A program made the position numbers and the translations under genes. From Trueperaceae bacterium (GTDB taxonomy: Bacteria; Deinococcota; Deinococci; Deinococcales; Trueperaceae), in assembly GCA_007130445.1 (NCBI GenBank), contig SLSM01000082.1, positions 1-17,220 of the forward strand: a DNA stretch of 17,220 nt, written 5' to 3'. Each line of letters begins with the position of its first letter. The first letter of the stretch is position 1. Positions 7,523 through 14,766 of the stretch are shown here, one piece after another. The notes beneath the pieces were generated by a model. That model was not told the DNA's origin and did not search any database. It was given only the letters and a program-made list of their open reading frames with translations.

Positions 7523-8152
7523 ATGCTGGTGCGCGAGTGGATGACGAAGGATCCGCAGACGGTGTCGGCGACGACGCCCGTCATTGAGGCGATGCAACGC
7601 CTGCGCGAGGGTGGGTTCCGGCGCCTGCCCGTCGTTCGGGAAGGCCGACTCGTCGGCATCGTCACGGATCGTGATCTGAAGGAGGCGACGCCCTCGAAGG
7701 CGACGACCCTGTCGATCTACGAACTGAACTACCTGCTGAGCAAGCTGTTGGTCAAGGACGTCATGGTCGCCTCGGTCATCACCGTGGGGCCCGACGACCC
7801 CATCGAGCGCGCCGCGTTGCTGATGGAGGAGCACCGGGTATCGGGCCTGCCCGTCATCGAGGACGGTCATCTGATCGGCATCCTCACCATCACCGACCTG
7901 CTGCGCGCGTTCGTCGCGTTCCTCGGACTGCGCGAGGGCGGCGTGCGGGTGACGGTCGACCTGCCCGACGCGCCCGGTGCGCTCGCCCGGGTCGCCGAGG
8001 CCGGACCACCGTCGAACATCATCGCCGCCGTCACCACCGGTGTGGTGGAGGGGGAGCGGCGGCGCCTGGTCGTGCGCGTCGCGGGAGAGGGGGCGTCGGG
8101 CTTCGCCGATCGAGTTCGGGAGCGGGGGATCGACGTCCGAGACGTCCGCTGA
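7523..8152 (+). CDS. CBS-CBS-ACT protein, AcuB type
   Basis: A 209-residue soluble regulatory protein. CBS repeat 1 is at about 1-55 (MLVREWMTKDPQTVSATTPV ... GIVTDRDL), and a linker SIYELNYLLSKLLVKDVM is typical of AcuB-like proteins. CBS repeat 2 is at about 76-130 (VITVGPDDPIERAALLM ... GILTITDLLRAF), followed by an ACT-like fold at 140-209 (VRVTVDLPDAPGALARV). CBS pairs usually bind adenine nucleotides and ACT domains bind amino acids, so this is probably a dual small-molecule sensor, but its target is not shown. AcuB in Bacillus is linked to acetoin use; no acetoin gene is nearby, so I give no symbol. The start is set by the GAGGAGGA ribosome binding site. It is followed one base later by the ylmH-like gene. 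Confidence 0.9.
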   Translation: MLVREWMTKDPQTVSATTPVIEAMQRLREGGFRRLPVVREGRLVGIVTDRDLKEATPSKATTLSIYELNYLLSKLLVKDVMVASVITVGPDDPIERAALLMEEHRVSGLPVIEDGHLIGILTITDLLRAFVAFLGLREGGVRVTVDLPDAPGALARVAEAGPPSNIIAAVTTGVVEGERRRLVVRVAGEGASGFADRVRERGIDVRDVR

Positions 8153-8153
8153 C

Positions 8154-8855
8154 GTGCGTCAGGTCTCGGCGTTGGCCGAGCGGTTGCGACGCGAAGCGGC
8201 CGGCGGCCGCGTGTCCCATGGACCGTTCCTCGATCCGACGGAGGCCGACGCGGTGTTGCGCGACGTCCGTGTGGCCGGCGTCGAGGCGGTCGCTTGGGGC
8301 GGGTACCCAGGCGCCCGTCGACGCGCCCTGACGGCGCGTCCGGATCACGTGCCCGAAGCCATGCCGGTGCTCGTGGGCTGGTACGTCGCCGGCGCGCACG
8401 ACCTCGACGACGCGCGCACGGCGGCGATCGCAGCCGGCGTGGCCGCCGACGCGCTCGGCGACGTCGTCGCCCACGCCGATGGTTGCACACTGATCGCGCT
8501 CGCGAGCGCCGCCATGCCGGCGGCGCTCACGCTCCAGGGGCGACGGCTGTCGCTCGAGGCGGTGCCGGTCGAGCGCGTGGTTGGGGGCGTCAGCAAGCGA
8601 CTCGTCGCGGTCGTGCCGTCGCTGCGCGTCGACGTGCTCGGTGCGCGCGCGTTCGGCGTGTCGCGCACCTACTTCGCCAAAGGGGTCGCGGCCGGCCGGG
8701 TGCACGTGAACGGCCGCGCGGCCGACAAGCGCAGCGAGGCCGGTCCCGGCGACGAGGTGTGGGCCGACGGCCTCGGTCGCTTCCGGGTCCTGAGCCTGCA
8801 GGGAGCCACCCGGAAGGGGAGGGAGCGCGTCGAACTCGAGGTCGAACGCGGCTGA
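8154..8855 (+). CDS. ylmH: YlmH-like RNA-binding protein with S4 domain
   Basis: A 233-residue protein. The C-terminal S4 domain (about 155-215) reads PSLRVDVLGARAFGVSRTYFAKGVAAGRVHVNGRAADKRSE, then the GDEVWADGLGRFRVLSLQGATRKGRERVELEV tail, which closely follows the YlmH pattern. The N-terminal part has FLDPTEADAVLRD and WGGYPGARRRALTARPD, matching the YlmH N-terminal domain. In Bacillus, YlmH has been linked to ribosome-associated quality control; the role here is inferred. The gene usually sits in the division cluster of Firmicutes and cyanobacteria, but not here. It starts at GTG 8154, one base after the TGA of the CBS-ACT gene, so translation is probably coupled; no clear ribosome binding site is present. 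Its stop codon lies in a hairpin shared with der. Confidence 0.85.
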   Translation: MRQVSALAERLRREAAGGRVSHGPFLDPTEADAVLRDVRVAGVEAVAWGGYPGARRRALTARPDHVPEAMPVLVGWYVAGAHDLDDARTAAIAAGVAADALGDVVAHADGCTLIALASAAMPAALTLQGRRLSLEAVPVERVVGGVSKRLVAVVPSLRVDVLGARAFGVSRTYFAKGVAAGRVHVNGRAADKRSEAGPGDEVWADGLGRFRVLSLQGATRKGRERVELEVERG

Positions 8856-8868
8856 GGCCACGCCTCAG
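8852..8868. terminator. Hairpin containing both stop codons of convergent ylmH and der
   Basis: CTGAGGC (8852-8858) pairs perfectly with GCCTCAG (8862-8868) around a 3-nt loop. The ylmH TGA (8853-8855) lies in the left arm and the complement of the der TGA (8865-8867) in the right arm. Both transcripts can therefore form the same hairpin at their stop codon. There is no T-tract. It is a candidate bidirectional 3'-end signal in a 9-bp intergenic gap. Confidence 0.5.
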
Positions 8869-10187
8869 GTGCGCACCCGCTTGCTCCCCTCGCGCCGCCC
8901 GCGCGCCTTGAACACGGTCCTGATCGGTACCTCTGTGAAGTTCAGGTCCTCGCGGAGGCGGTTGCGCAAGTACTGCTCGTACGCGCGCGTCACGTACTTC
9001 TCGTTGTTGACCGAGAACACGAACGTCGGCGGCGCCACGTCGACCTGGCTGCCGTAGTACACCTTCAGCGACGTCCCCTTGAAGTTCGGCGGCGTCTGCC
9101 GCTGCGTCCAGACGTCGATCCAGCGGTTCACCACGCCCGTCGAGACGCGTTGGCGGGCCTGGTCGTAGACCCGCACCGCGGCAGCGAGGAGCTCGTGCAG
9201 GCCGAACGAGGTGAGGGCCGACGTCTCGATCCGGGGCACCGCCGCGAGGTGCACCAGCGCCTCACGCAGCGCCTTCCTGGTCGGCTCGAGGGCGGCGTCC
9301 TCGACCAGGTCCCACTTGTTCACGGCCATCACCACCGGGACGCCGTGTTCGAGCGCGATGTTGCCGACGCGCATCTCGTGGTCGCCGAAGATCGCCGGAT
9401 CGACCACCAACACCGCCACGTCGGCGCGGCGCGTGGCCTCCTCGCTGCGCAGCGAGGCGTAGTACTCGACGTCGCCGTCTGCCTTGCGGCGCAGACCGGC
9501 GGTGTCGATCAGGATGAACGAGCGACCACCGTACTCGAAGCGCACGTCGATCGTGTCGCGCGTGGTCCCCGGCATGTCCGCGACGATCACGCGCTCCTCG
9601 CCCAGCAGGGCGTTCAACAGGCTGGACTTGCCGACGTTCGGGCGCCCCACGATGGCGACGCGGATCGGGTGGTCGTCGGCCTCGCCCTCGTCGTCCGTGA
9701 GGCGCTCCGCGACGGCGGCCAGCAGCTCCCACGTGCCGCGGGCGTGTTCGGCGGCCGTCGGAACCGGGTCGCCGAAGCCGAGGCTGTGCAACTCGAAGTA
9801 CGCGGGAGCCTCTTCGTGGCGCGGGTCGTCGACCTTCGTCGCCACCACCATGACGGGCACGCCCGTGGTGCGCAGGAAGCGCGCGATCTCGTGGTCGGCC
9901 GCCGCGAGCCCGTCGCGGCCGTCGACGCAGAACAGCACCACCTCGACGTCGCGGAGGGCGTCGCGGACGCGGGCCTCGATCGCGTGCTCCCACTCGTCGC
10001 CCGACCACAGCCCACCGGTGTCGAGCAGCGTGAAGTGCTTCCCGTCGTCGCTGACGACTTCGGCCTCCTTCACGTCGCGCGTCACGCCTGGGAAGTCGGC
10101 GACGATCGCCTCGCGGCGGCCGAGCAGACGGTTGAAGAGGGTGGACTTCCCCACGTTCGGGCGCCCGACGATCGCAACCTTAGCCAC
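8865..10187 (-). CDS. der: Ribosome biogenesis GTPase Der (EngA)
   Basis: A double-GTPase essential for 50S subunit assembly. It has 440 residues in the classic order. G domain 1 has GRPNVGKS (8-15), PGVTRD and DTGG (56-59). G domain 2 has GRPNVGKS (181-188), PGTTRDT, DTAG (228-231), NKWD (290-293) and TSAL. A KH-like C-terminal domain follows (about 350-440), ending in the basic GRREGSKRVRT. The base-recognition motif of domain 1 reads TKVD (117-120) rather than the usual NKxD. The start is GTG 10187, within the fmt 3' end: the string GTGGCTAA carries the der start and the fmt TAA, an 8-bp overlap, with GGGAGG about 7 nt upstream. The upstream extension of the frame is fmt antiphase sequence. 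It is last in the cdaA-cdaR-def-fmt-der run. Confidence 0.96.
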   Translation of the reverse strand: MAKVAIVGRPNVGKSTLFNRLLGRREAIVADFPGVTRDVKEAEVVSDDGKHFTLLDTGGLWSGDEWEHAIEARVRDALRDVEVVLFCVDGRDGLAAADHEIARFLRTTGVPVMVVATKVDDPRHEEAPAYFELHSLGFGDPVPTAAEHARGTWELLAAVAERLTDDEGEADDHPIRVAIVGRPNVGKSSLLNALLGEERVIVADMPGTTRDTIDVRFEYGGRSFILIDTAGLRRKADGDVEYYASLRSEEATRRADVAVLVVDPAIFGDHEMRVGNIALEHGVPVVMAVNKWDLVEDAALEPTRKALREALVHLAAVPRIETSALTSFGLHELLAAAVRVYDQARQRVSTGVVNRWIDVWTQRQTPPNFKGTSLKVYYGSQVDVAPPTFVFSVNNEKYVTRAYEQYLRNRLREDLNFTEVPIRTVFKARGRREGSKRVRT

Positions 10188-11151
10188 AGCGGCCTCCCAC
10201 GGCGAGTCGCGCGCCGCGCGCCCATGCAGCGGCGTCCTGGCGCGGCTTGCCCGGCGACTGCAGCACCCGCAGGACGACCGTTCCGCGCCCCGTCGCGACG
10301 TGGACACCGGCCTCGTCGATCGCGACGATCGAGCCCGCCTCGCCACGCGCAGTGGGCGCACCTCGCTCCAACGCGTGCACCTTGACGACCTCGAACCCGT
10401 CACCGCGCACTCGCTCGAACCAACTACCCGGCCAGGGCGTGACGCCGCGGTGGCGGGCCGACACGGCGTCCGCGTCGTCCGCCCACCGGATCCTGCCATC
10501 GGCTCGCGTCAGGCGCGGTGCGATCGTGGCGGCGGCGTGGTCCTGGGGCTCGCTCGGCAGCACGCCCCGGGCCAGCAGCGCGAGCGCCTCGGAGAGCGCC
10601 GTGGCGCCGAGGTGCGCGAGGCGCTCGAGCAGCGCCTGCGCGGTCTCGTCCGGCCCGATGTCGGTGCGTCGCACGTGCCGCACGGGTCCGGTGTCGAGGC
10701 CGGCCTCGGTCTGCATGATGCTGACGCCGGTCTCCGTCGCGCCGTCGATCAGCGCCCGCTGCACGGGCGCCGCGCCGCGGTAGCGCGGCAACAGGCTGGC
10801 GTGGACGTTGAGCACGCCCTCGCGCGGGATGGTGAGCAGCTCCGGTGGCAGCAGCTTGCCGTACGCCGCCGTCACCGCGACGTCCAACGCCAGCGCGCGC
10901 AGCGCCTCGAGGAAGGCGTCGTTCGACCTGAGCCGCTCGGGTTGTGCGAGCGGGACGCCGTGCGAGCGTGCCCAGGCGGCCGCCGCCGGTGTCCGCGGCG
11001 CCATGCCGCGTCCGGCGGGCTTGTCGCTCTGGCTGACGACGAGCACGAGGTCGTGTTCGACGGCCAGCCGCTCGATGCTCGGCAGCGCGAACTCGGGCGA
11101 ACCGAAGGCGGCGACACGCAACCGACGTCCCTTCCCACCGCGTAGCGTCAT
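10180..11151 (-). CDS. fmt: Methionyl-tRNA formyltransferase
   Basis: Transfers a formyl group from 10-formyltetrahydrofolate to initiator Met-tRNA. It is 323 residues. The N-terminal formyltransferase fold starts with LRVAAFGSPEFALPSIERL, then SDKPAGRGM, VAVTAAYGKLLP and LNVHASLLPRYRGAAPVQRALIDG. The catalytic triad equivalents are N115, H117 and D153 (AGLDTGPV). A C-terminal tRNA-binding domain occupies about 215-315 (VTPWPGSWFERV ... VLRVLQSPGKPRQDAAAWARG). The ATG at 11151 overlaps the def TGA by four bases (ATGA), and the stop overlaps der by eight. def-fmt is a common pair, since deformylase undoes the modification fmt makes. Confidence 0.96.
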   Translation of the reverse strand: MTLRGGKGRRLRVAAFGSPEFALPSIERLAVEHDLVLVVSQSDKPAGRGMAPRTPAAAAWARSHGVPLAQPERLRSNDAFLEALRALALDVAVTAAYGKLLPPELLTIPREGVLNVHASLLPRYRGAAPVQRALIDGATETGVSIMQTEAGLDTGPVRHVRRTDIGPDETAQALLERLAHLGATALSEALALLARGVLPSEPQDHAAATIAPRLTRADGRIRWADDADAVSARHRGVTPWPGSWFERVRGDGFEVVKVHALERGAPTARGEAGSIVAIDEAGVHVATGRGTVVLRVLQSPGKPRQDAAAWARGARLAVGGRCG

Positions 11152-11762
11152 GTGCTGCGGCCCATGGCCGCCCGGCCGTCGCCGCGCAGCGCCGCCTTGG
11201 CGTCGCGCTGCATCTGTGCGAGTTCGGCCCGATGCTCCTCCATGAAGGCGGCCCGCTCGCCGTCCGGGAGTCGGTCGAGGAACAGCACGCCGTCGAGGTG
11301 ATCGGCCTCGTGCTGGAGCACCACGGCGAAGCGGCCCTCGACCGTGCGCTCATGCCAGACACCGTCCAGGTCCTGGAAGCGCACGCTGAGCACGGCGTGG
11401 CGCTCCACGGCGTCGTGGTAGAGGCCCGGGAGGCTGAGGCAGCCTTCGATGCCCGTCTGCGTACCACCCTGCGCGCGCAGCGTGGGGTTCACGAACACGA
11501 GGGCGGACGCCCGTTGCTCTTCCAACGTCGGCTCGGGCGCATCGTCGTCGAGCGCCGGTCGCTGAGGATCGGCGGAGCCGGCCACGACGAAGACGCGGCG
11601 AGCGATGCCGATCTGCGGCGCCGCCAAGCCCAGGCCGTCGGCGGCGATCATCGTGTCGATCATGTCAGCGGCGAGGGCGCGCACGTCGTCGTCGAAGCGG
11701 GTCACGCTGCGCGCGGCACGACGCAGCACGGGGTCGCCGTAGAGGCGGATGGGTCGGATCAT
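11148..11762 (-). CDS. def: Peptide deformylase
   Basis: Removes the N-formyl group from nascent proteins; a metal enzyme acting at the ribosome exit. It is 204 residues, longer than the roughly 170 of E. coli. All three motifs are present: GLGLAAPQIG (from 43), EGCLSLPG (from 106, C108 a metal ligand) and QHEADHLDG (H151 and H155 ligands, E152 catalytic). Extra length comes from an acidic insertion at about 62-86 (DPQRPALDDDAPEPTLEEQ) and a C-terminal tail (about 165-204). ATG 11762 is chosen over GTG 11768 because GGAG lies 5 nt before this ATG and would overlap the GTG. It starts 22 bp after the cdaR stop and overlaps fmt by four bases. Confidence 0.95.
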   Translation of the reverse strand: MIRPIRLYGDPVLRRAARSVTRFDDDVRALAADMIDTMIAADGLGLAAPQIGIARRVFVVAGSADPQRPALDDDAPEPTLEEQRASALVFVNPTLRAQGGTQTGIEGCLSLPGLYHDAVERHAVLSVRFQDLDGVWHERTVEGRFAVVLQHEADHLDGVLFLDRLPDGERAAFMEEHRAELAQMQRDAKAALRGDGRAAMGRST

Positions 11763-11784
11763 GGGCACTCCAGTGCTGCGGTCC

Positions 11785-12702
11785 TCAGGGGGCCGTCGGC
11801 GGTTCGACGTACACGACGCTGACGCTGACGTCGTCCATGACGGCCACGCCCGACGGCGTCGCGAGGTTCACGTCGAGAGTATACCGGCCGGGCGCAGGAC
11901 GTTGCGTCGGCAGGATCGCCGACGCGACGACCTCCTGGAGCGCCCTCACGAGCGTCGGGGCCCCCACGACAGAGACGGTGGCGTGCGACGGCGTCACCTC
12001 GGTCACGCCGCCGATCACGACGGGCAGGAGGCGCAACGGCACCTCGCGCTCGATCAGCACCGCCTCCGAGTGCATCGCGACCGTGATCGACGATGGTATG
12101 ACCGTGACCTCGTCGACGGGACGGCCCGCGGCATCGGCAGGGAAGGGCGCCACGGTGGCGACGTCCAGACCGACGTCGACCGCCACGATCGCCTGGGCGA
12201 CGCGGTCGAGTCGTGCGCCGCGCCCGCGCACGTCGACCGCGGCGGGTTCGGGCGTGCCGAACACGCGGACGTCGGCGGGCGGCGTGCCGAGGAACACGAC
12301 CGTCACGGGCACCTGGCGCGTGGCGACGCGCTCGAGGATGCCGAGCACTTCGGCGGGGGTGACGCGCTCCAAGACCACGCCCTGCGGCGGCGATACGCCG
12401 ACGGGCGCAGCGAAGTCTCCGCTGAGCCCGCTCAGGTCGAGCACCGCCTCGATGCTCTCGGGCCGCAGCCGGTCGAGCCGTTGGGTCGGACCGGTCACGG
12501 TGATCTCGGCGAACTCCGGGATCCCGATCGGCACGAGGTCGGCCGCGATCCCCTCGACGGTGATCGGGACCAGCAGGGAGCGCTGGCCGATGGTGGCGTC
12601 GGTCGTGCTGACGAACGCCCACATCAGGAAGGCGAGGCCGATGGCGGCGAGCTTGCGCGGCCACTGGTGCACGATCCGGCTCAACACCTCGCGCGCGCTC
12701 AC
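11785..12702 (-). CDS. cdaR: YbbR-domain protein, CdaA regulator
   Basis: Membrane-anchored partner of the c-di-AMP cyclase CdaA. It is 305 residues. The N-terminus has QWPRKLAAIGLAFLMWAFVST, a short positive segment followed by one membrane helix (about 18-33), and the rest is extracytoplasmic. YbbR repeats of beta type follow: LLVPITVEGIAADLVPIGIP with a VTGPTQRLDRL end, VPVTVVFLGTPPADVRVFG, and VPLRLLPVVIGGVTEVTPSHATVSVVGAPTLV. The start GTG 12702 overlaps the cdaA TGA (GTGA), with AGGAGGT 9 nt upstream inside cdaA, so translation is coupled. Repeat sequence is poorly conserved, as usual for the family, so the call rests on the topology, the repeat pattern and the position after cdaA. Confidence 0.88.
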   Translation of the reverse strand: MSAREVLSRIVHQWPRKLAAIGLAFLMWAFVSTTDATIGQRSLLVPITVEGIAADLVPIGIPEFAEITVTGPTQRLDRLRPESIEAVLDLSGLSGDFAAPVGVSPPQGVVLERVTPAEVLGILERVATRQVPVTVVFLGTPPADVRVFGTPEPAAVDVRGRGARLDRVAQAIVAVDVGLDVATVAPFPADAAGRPVDEVTVIPSSITVAMHSEAVLIEREVPLRLLPVVIGGVTEVTPSHATVSVVGAPTLVRALQEVVASAILPTQRPAPGRYTLDVNLATPSGVAVMDDVSVSVVYVEPPTAP

Positions 12703-13445
12703 TGGGCGTACACCTCCTGCAGGGTCGCCAGCACGTCCGCTGGCGCGATGTCGATGCGGAGTTCACCCTGATGCGCCACCGAGACGGTGCCGCGTTCCTC
12801 GCTGATCACCACGACGAGCGCATCGGAGACCTCCGCCAGGCCCAGGGCGGCGCGGTGCCGTGTCCCGAGGCGCGCGACCCAGCCGTCGTCCTCGTCGCGA
12901 TCCGACAGCGGCAAGATGGCGCCGGCGTGCGTGACCACGTCGTCGCGGACGATGACAGCGCCGTCGTGCAGCGGGCCGCGGCTCGCGAAGATGGTGTGCA
13001 GCAGCGCCGCGCTCACGGGGGCCCCCAGTTCGCGTCCCGCCCGACCGTACTCGGCCAGCGGCGTCGTGCCCTGCAGCGCGATGAGCGCACCGATCCGTTG
13101 CTGCGCCAGGTCACGCACCGCCGTCATGATCTCCTGGACCGGGTCGCCGGCGCTGGCGGTGCGGCGTCGACCCCGTCCGACGCGCTCCAGCGCAGCGCGG
13201 AGCTCGGGTTGGAACACGACCACGACGGCGATGAACGCGACGGGAGCCACCCTGTCGAAGAGGAAGCGGGTGGCTTCGAGGCCGGCCTGGGACGCGACGA
13301 ACCACACGCCGAGCAGCGCCGCCAGGCCACGGAACACGTTCCACGCGCGCGACTCGATGAGCAGCGCGTAGGCCTGGTAGAAGAGGGCGGCCAGGATGAC
13401 GATGTCGAGCGCGTCACGCAAGCCGAAGCCTTCGAACGGGAACAC
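12699..13445 (-). CDS. cdaA: Diadenylate cyclase CdaA (c-di-AMP synthase)
   Basis: Makes cyclic di-AMP from two ATP; membrane-bound through its N-terminus. It is 248 residues. Hydrophobic segments cover about 11-30, 37-52 and 66-78. The DAC domain follows, with VFQPELRAALERVGRG, TPLAEYGRAG, LHTIFASRGPLHDGAVIV and GTRHRAALGLAE. Its two signature motifs DGA (161-163) and RHR (196-198) are both intact, so the enzyme should be active. The start GTG 13445 is fixed by GAGGAGG 7 nt upstream and by the loss of protein-like sequence before it. It heads the cdaA-cdaR-def-fmt-der run. The usual third partner glmM is not next to it. An extended -10 box lies about 115 nt upstream. Confidence 0.95.
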   Translation of the reverse strand: MFPFEGFGLRDALDIVILAALFYQAYALLIESRAWNVFRGLAALLGVWFVASQAGLEATRFLFDRVAPVAFIAVVVVFQPELRAALERVGRGRRRTASAGDPVQEIMTAVRDLAQQRIGALIALQGTTPLAEYGRAGRELGAPVSAALLHTIFASRGPLHDGAVIVRDDVVTHAGAILPLSDRDEDDGWVARLGTRHRAALGLAEVSDALVVVISEERGTVSVAHQGELRIDIAPADVLATLQEVYAQ

Positions 13446-13452
13446 GTGTCCG

Positions 13453-13459
13453 CCTCCTC
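13453..13459 (-). promoter_or_regulatory. Ribosome binding site deciding the cdaA start
   Basis: GAGGAGG on the minus strand, 7 nt before GTG 13445. It rules out longer starts in the same open frame (which runs to 13556). Confidence 0.75.
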
Positions 13460-13559
13460 GGGCGAAGCGGGCGCGGGGTCCGGCTGGAACCCGACGCGGG
13501 TACGGGGAGTCGCTCGCGCACCGCGATTCGCGCGTGGTGCACGTCGTCGTGATCACGCG

Positions 13560-13568
13560 ATGCTATCA
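13560..13568 (-). promoter_or_regulatory. Extended -10 promoter of the cdaA operon
   Basis: On the minus strand TGA is followed by TAGCAT (13565-13560), a TGn extended -10. Transcription would start near 13553, giving an untranslated leader of about 108 nt before cdaA. No -35 is evident. The leader does not match a c-di-AMP riboswitch that I can recognise. Confidence 0.5.
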
Positions 13569-13616
13569 CGCGCGTCGGCGACGGCCGTGCGACCGCTGCA
13601 TCCGACCGACATGCGG

Positions 13617-13637
13617 TACGCTCGACCGGACGGAGGT
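13617..13637 (+). promoter_or_regulatory. -10 box and ribosome binding site of prfB
   Basis: TACGCT (13617-13622) would start transcription near 13629. CGGAGGT (13631-13637) then lies 8 nt before ATG 13646. The resulting leader is only about 17 nt and carries just the ribosome binding site. The 200-bp spacer 13446-13645 holds this promoter, the opposing cdaA promoter and the cdaA leader. Confidence 0.5.
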
Positions 13638-13645
13638 ACCACATC

Positions 13646-14747
13646 ATGGAACGCATCCAGCAACGACTCGCCACCCTTCGGGGGTATCTTTGACTTGGCC
13701 GGCGCCCGTGCCCGGCTCGATGAGCTCGATCCGCAACTGAACGACCCCGCCATCTGGAACGACCCGCAGCGTGCCAAGGCCGTGACACAGGAAGCGACGC
13801 GCTTGCGGCGTGTGGTCGACGGCTTCGCCCGGATCGAGGACGACGTCGCGGGCCTGGTGGAGCTGTGGGACATGGCGAGCGAGGCTGACCACGCCGAGCT
13901 CGAGGTCGAGCAGCGCCGCGTCGAGGCCGAGCTCGACGCCCTCTACCGCGAGACGCTCTTCAAGGGTGACCACGCCGATCGCCCGGCGATCGTGACGATC
14001 AAGCCCGGCGCCGGCGGCACCGAGTCGTCCGACTGGGCCGGCATGCTCCTGCGCATGTACCAGCGCTTCGGTGAGCGTAACGGTTTCACGGTCGAACTGC
14101 TCGATGCCGTGGGCAACGACGCCGCGCCGAACGGGGTCGACTACGCCCAGATCATCGTGCGGGGCGAGCGCGCCTTCGGCATGCTCCAGGTCGAGGGCGG
14201 TGTGCACCGCTTGGTGCGTGTCAGCCCGTTCGACTCGCAGAATCGGCGGCACACGAGTTTCGCCTCGGTCGAAGTGATGCCCGAGATCGACGATGCGATC
14301 GAGATCGACATCGACGCGAAGGACGTGCGCGTCGACGTGTACCGGTCGTCCGGGCCGGGTGGCCAGTCGGTCAACACGACCGATTCCGCCGTCAGAGTGG
14401 TGTACCGGGGCGGCACGCCCGACGAGATCGTCGTCACCTGTCAGGACGGCAAGTCGCAGATCAAGAACCGCGAGAAGGCCATGACGGTCTTGCGCTCGCG
14501 CCTGTGGGAGCGCGAGGAGCAGCGCCGACGCGACGAGCAGATGAAGGCGCGCGGCGATCAGAAGGCGAACGAGTGGGGCTCGCAGATTCGCAGCTACGTC
14601 CTCGACAAGCAGTACGTCAAGGACCATCGCACCGCGCTGATGCGTCACGACCCCGGTGACGTGCTCGACGGCGACATCGAGGACCTCATCTGGTCTGGCC
14701 TGGAGTGGCGCGCTGGCGGCACGGGCACGGCCGACACGGGCGCCTGA
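13646..14747 (+). CDS. prfB: Peptide chain release factor 2 (RF2), expressed by programmed +1 frameshift
   Basis: Terminates translation at UGA and UAA. The first reading frame, ATG 13646 to TGA 13691-13693, encodes only MERIQQRLATLRGYL. The ribosome must skip one base (T13691) and continue with GAC at 13692, giving a 366-residue protein, normal for RF2. Visible landmarks of the fused product are KPGAGGTESSDWAGML, the RF2 stop-codon-reading SPF (about 193-195) within RLVRVSPFDSQNRRHTSF, and GPGGQSVNTTDSAVR with the catalytic GGQ (about 238-240). The C-terminal helices (SYVLDKQYVKDHRT) are typical. High RF2 levels end translation at the early UGA, so synthesis is autoregulated. It is divergent from the cdaA operon and is followed after 19 bp by a phosphoesterase gene. 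Confidence 0.97.
13680..13694 (+). other. RF2 programmed +1 frameshift site
   Basis: GGGGGTATCTTTGAC contains all known parts of the bacterial RF2 recoding signal: an internal Shine-Dalgarno-like GGGGG (13680-13684) three bases before the slippery CTT (13688-13690), the in-frame TGA (13691-13693), and the weak-termination context C at 13694. From memory it matches the Escherichia coli site over these 15 bases. It is the reason prfB appears as two frames. Confidence 0.97.
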
Positions 14748-14766
14748 GGGCGGCGGGTCGGCAGCG

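Noticed and set aside
9484..11145. A 553-codon open frame on the plus strand opposite der and fmt
   Set aside because: Serine/arginine-rich sequence without domains. The opposite strand encodes complete Der and Fmt proteins with intact motifs.
13446..13553. A c-di-AMP (ydaO-type) riboswitch in the cdaA leader
   Set aside because: About 108 nt is short for that class and I could not find its conserved core. A structure-model search would decide.
13646..13693. Reading the early TGA in prfB as a nonsense mutation or pseudogene
   Set aside because: All elements of the RF2 recoding signal are present and the downstream frame is intact to the normal C-terminus.
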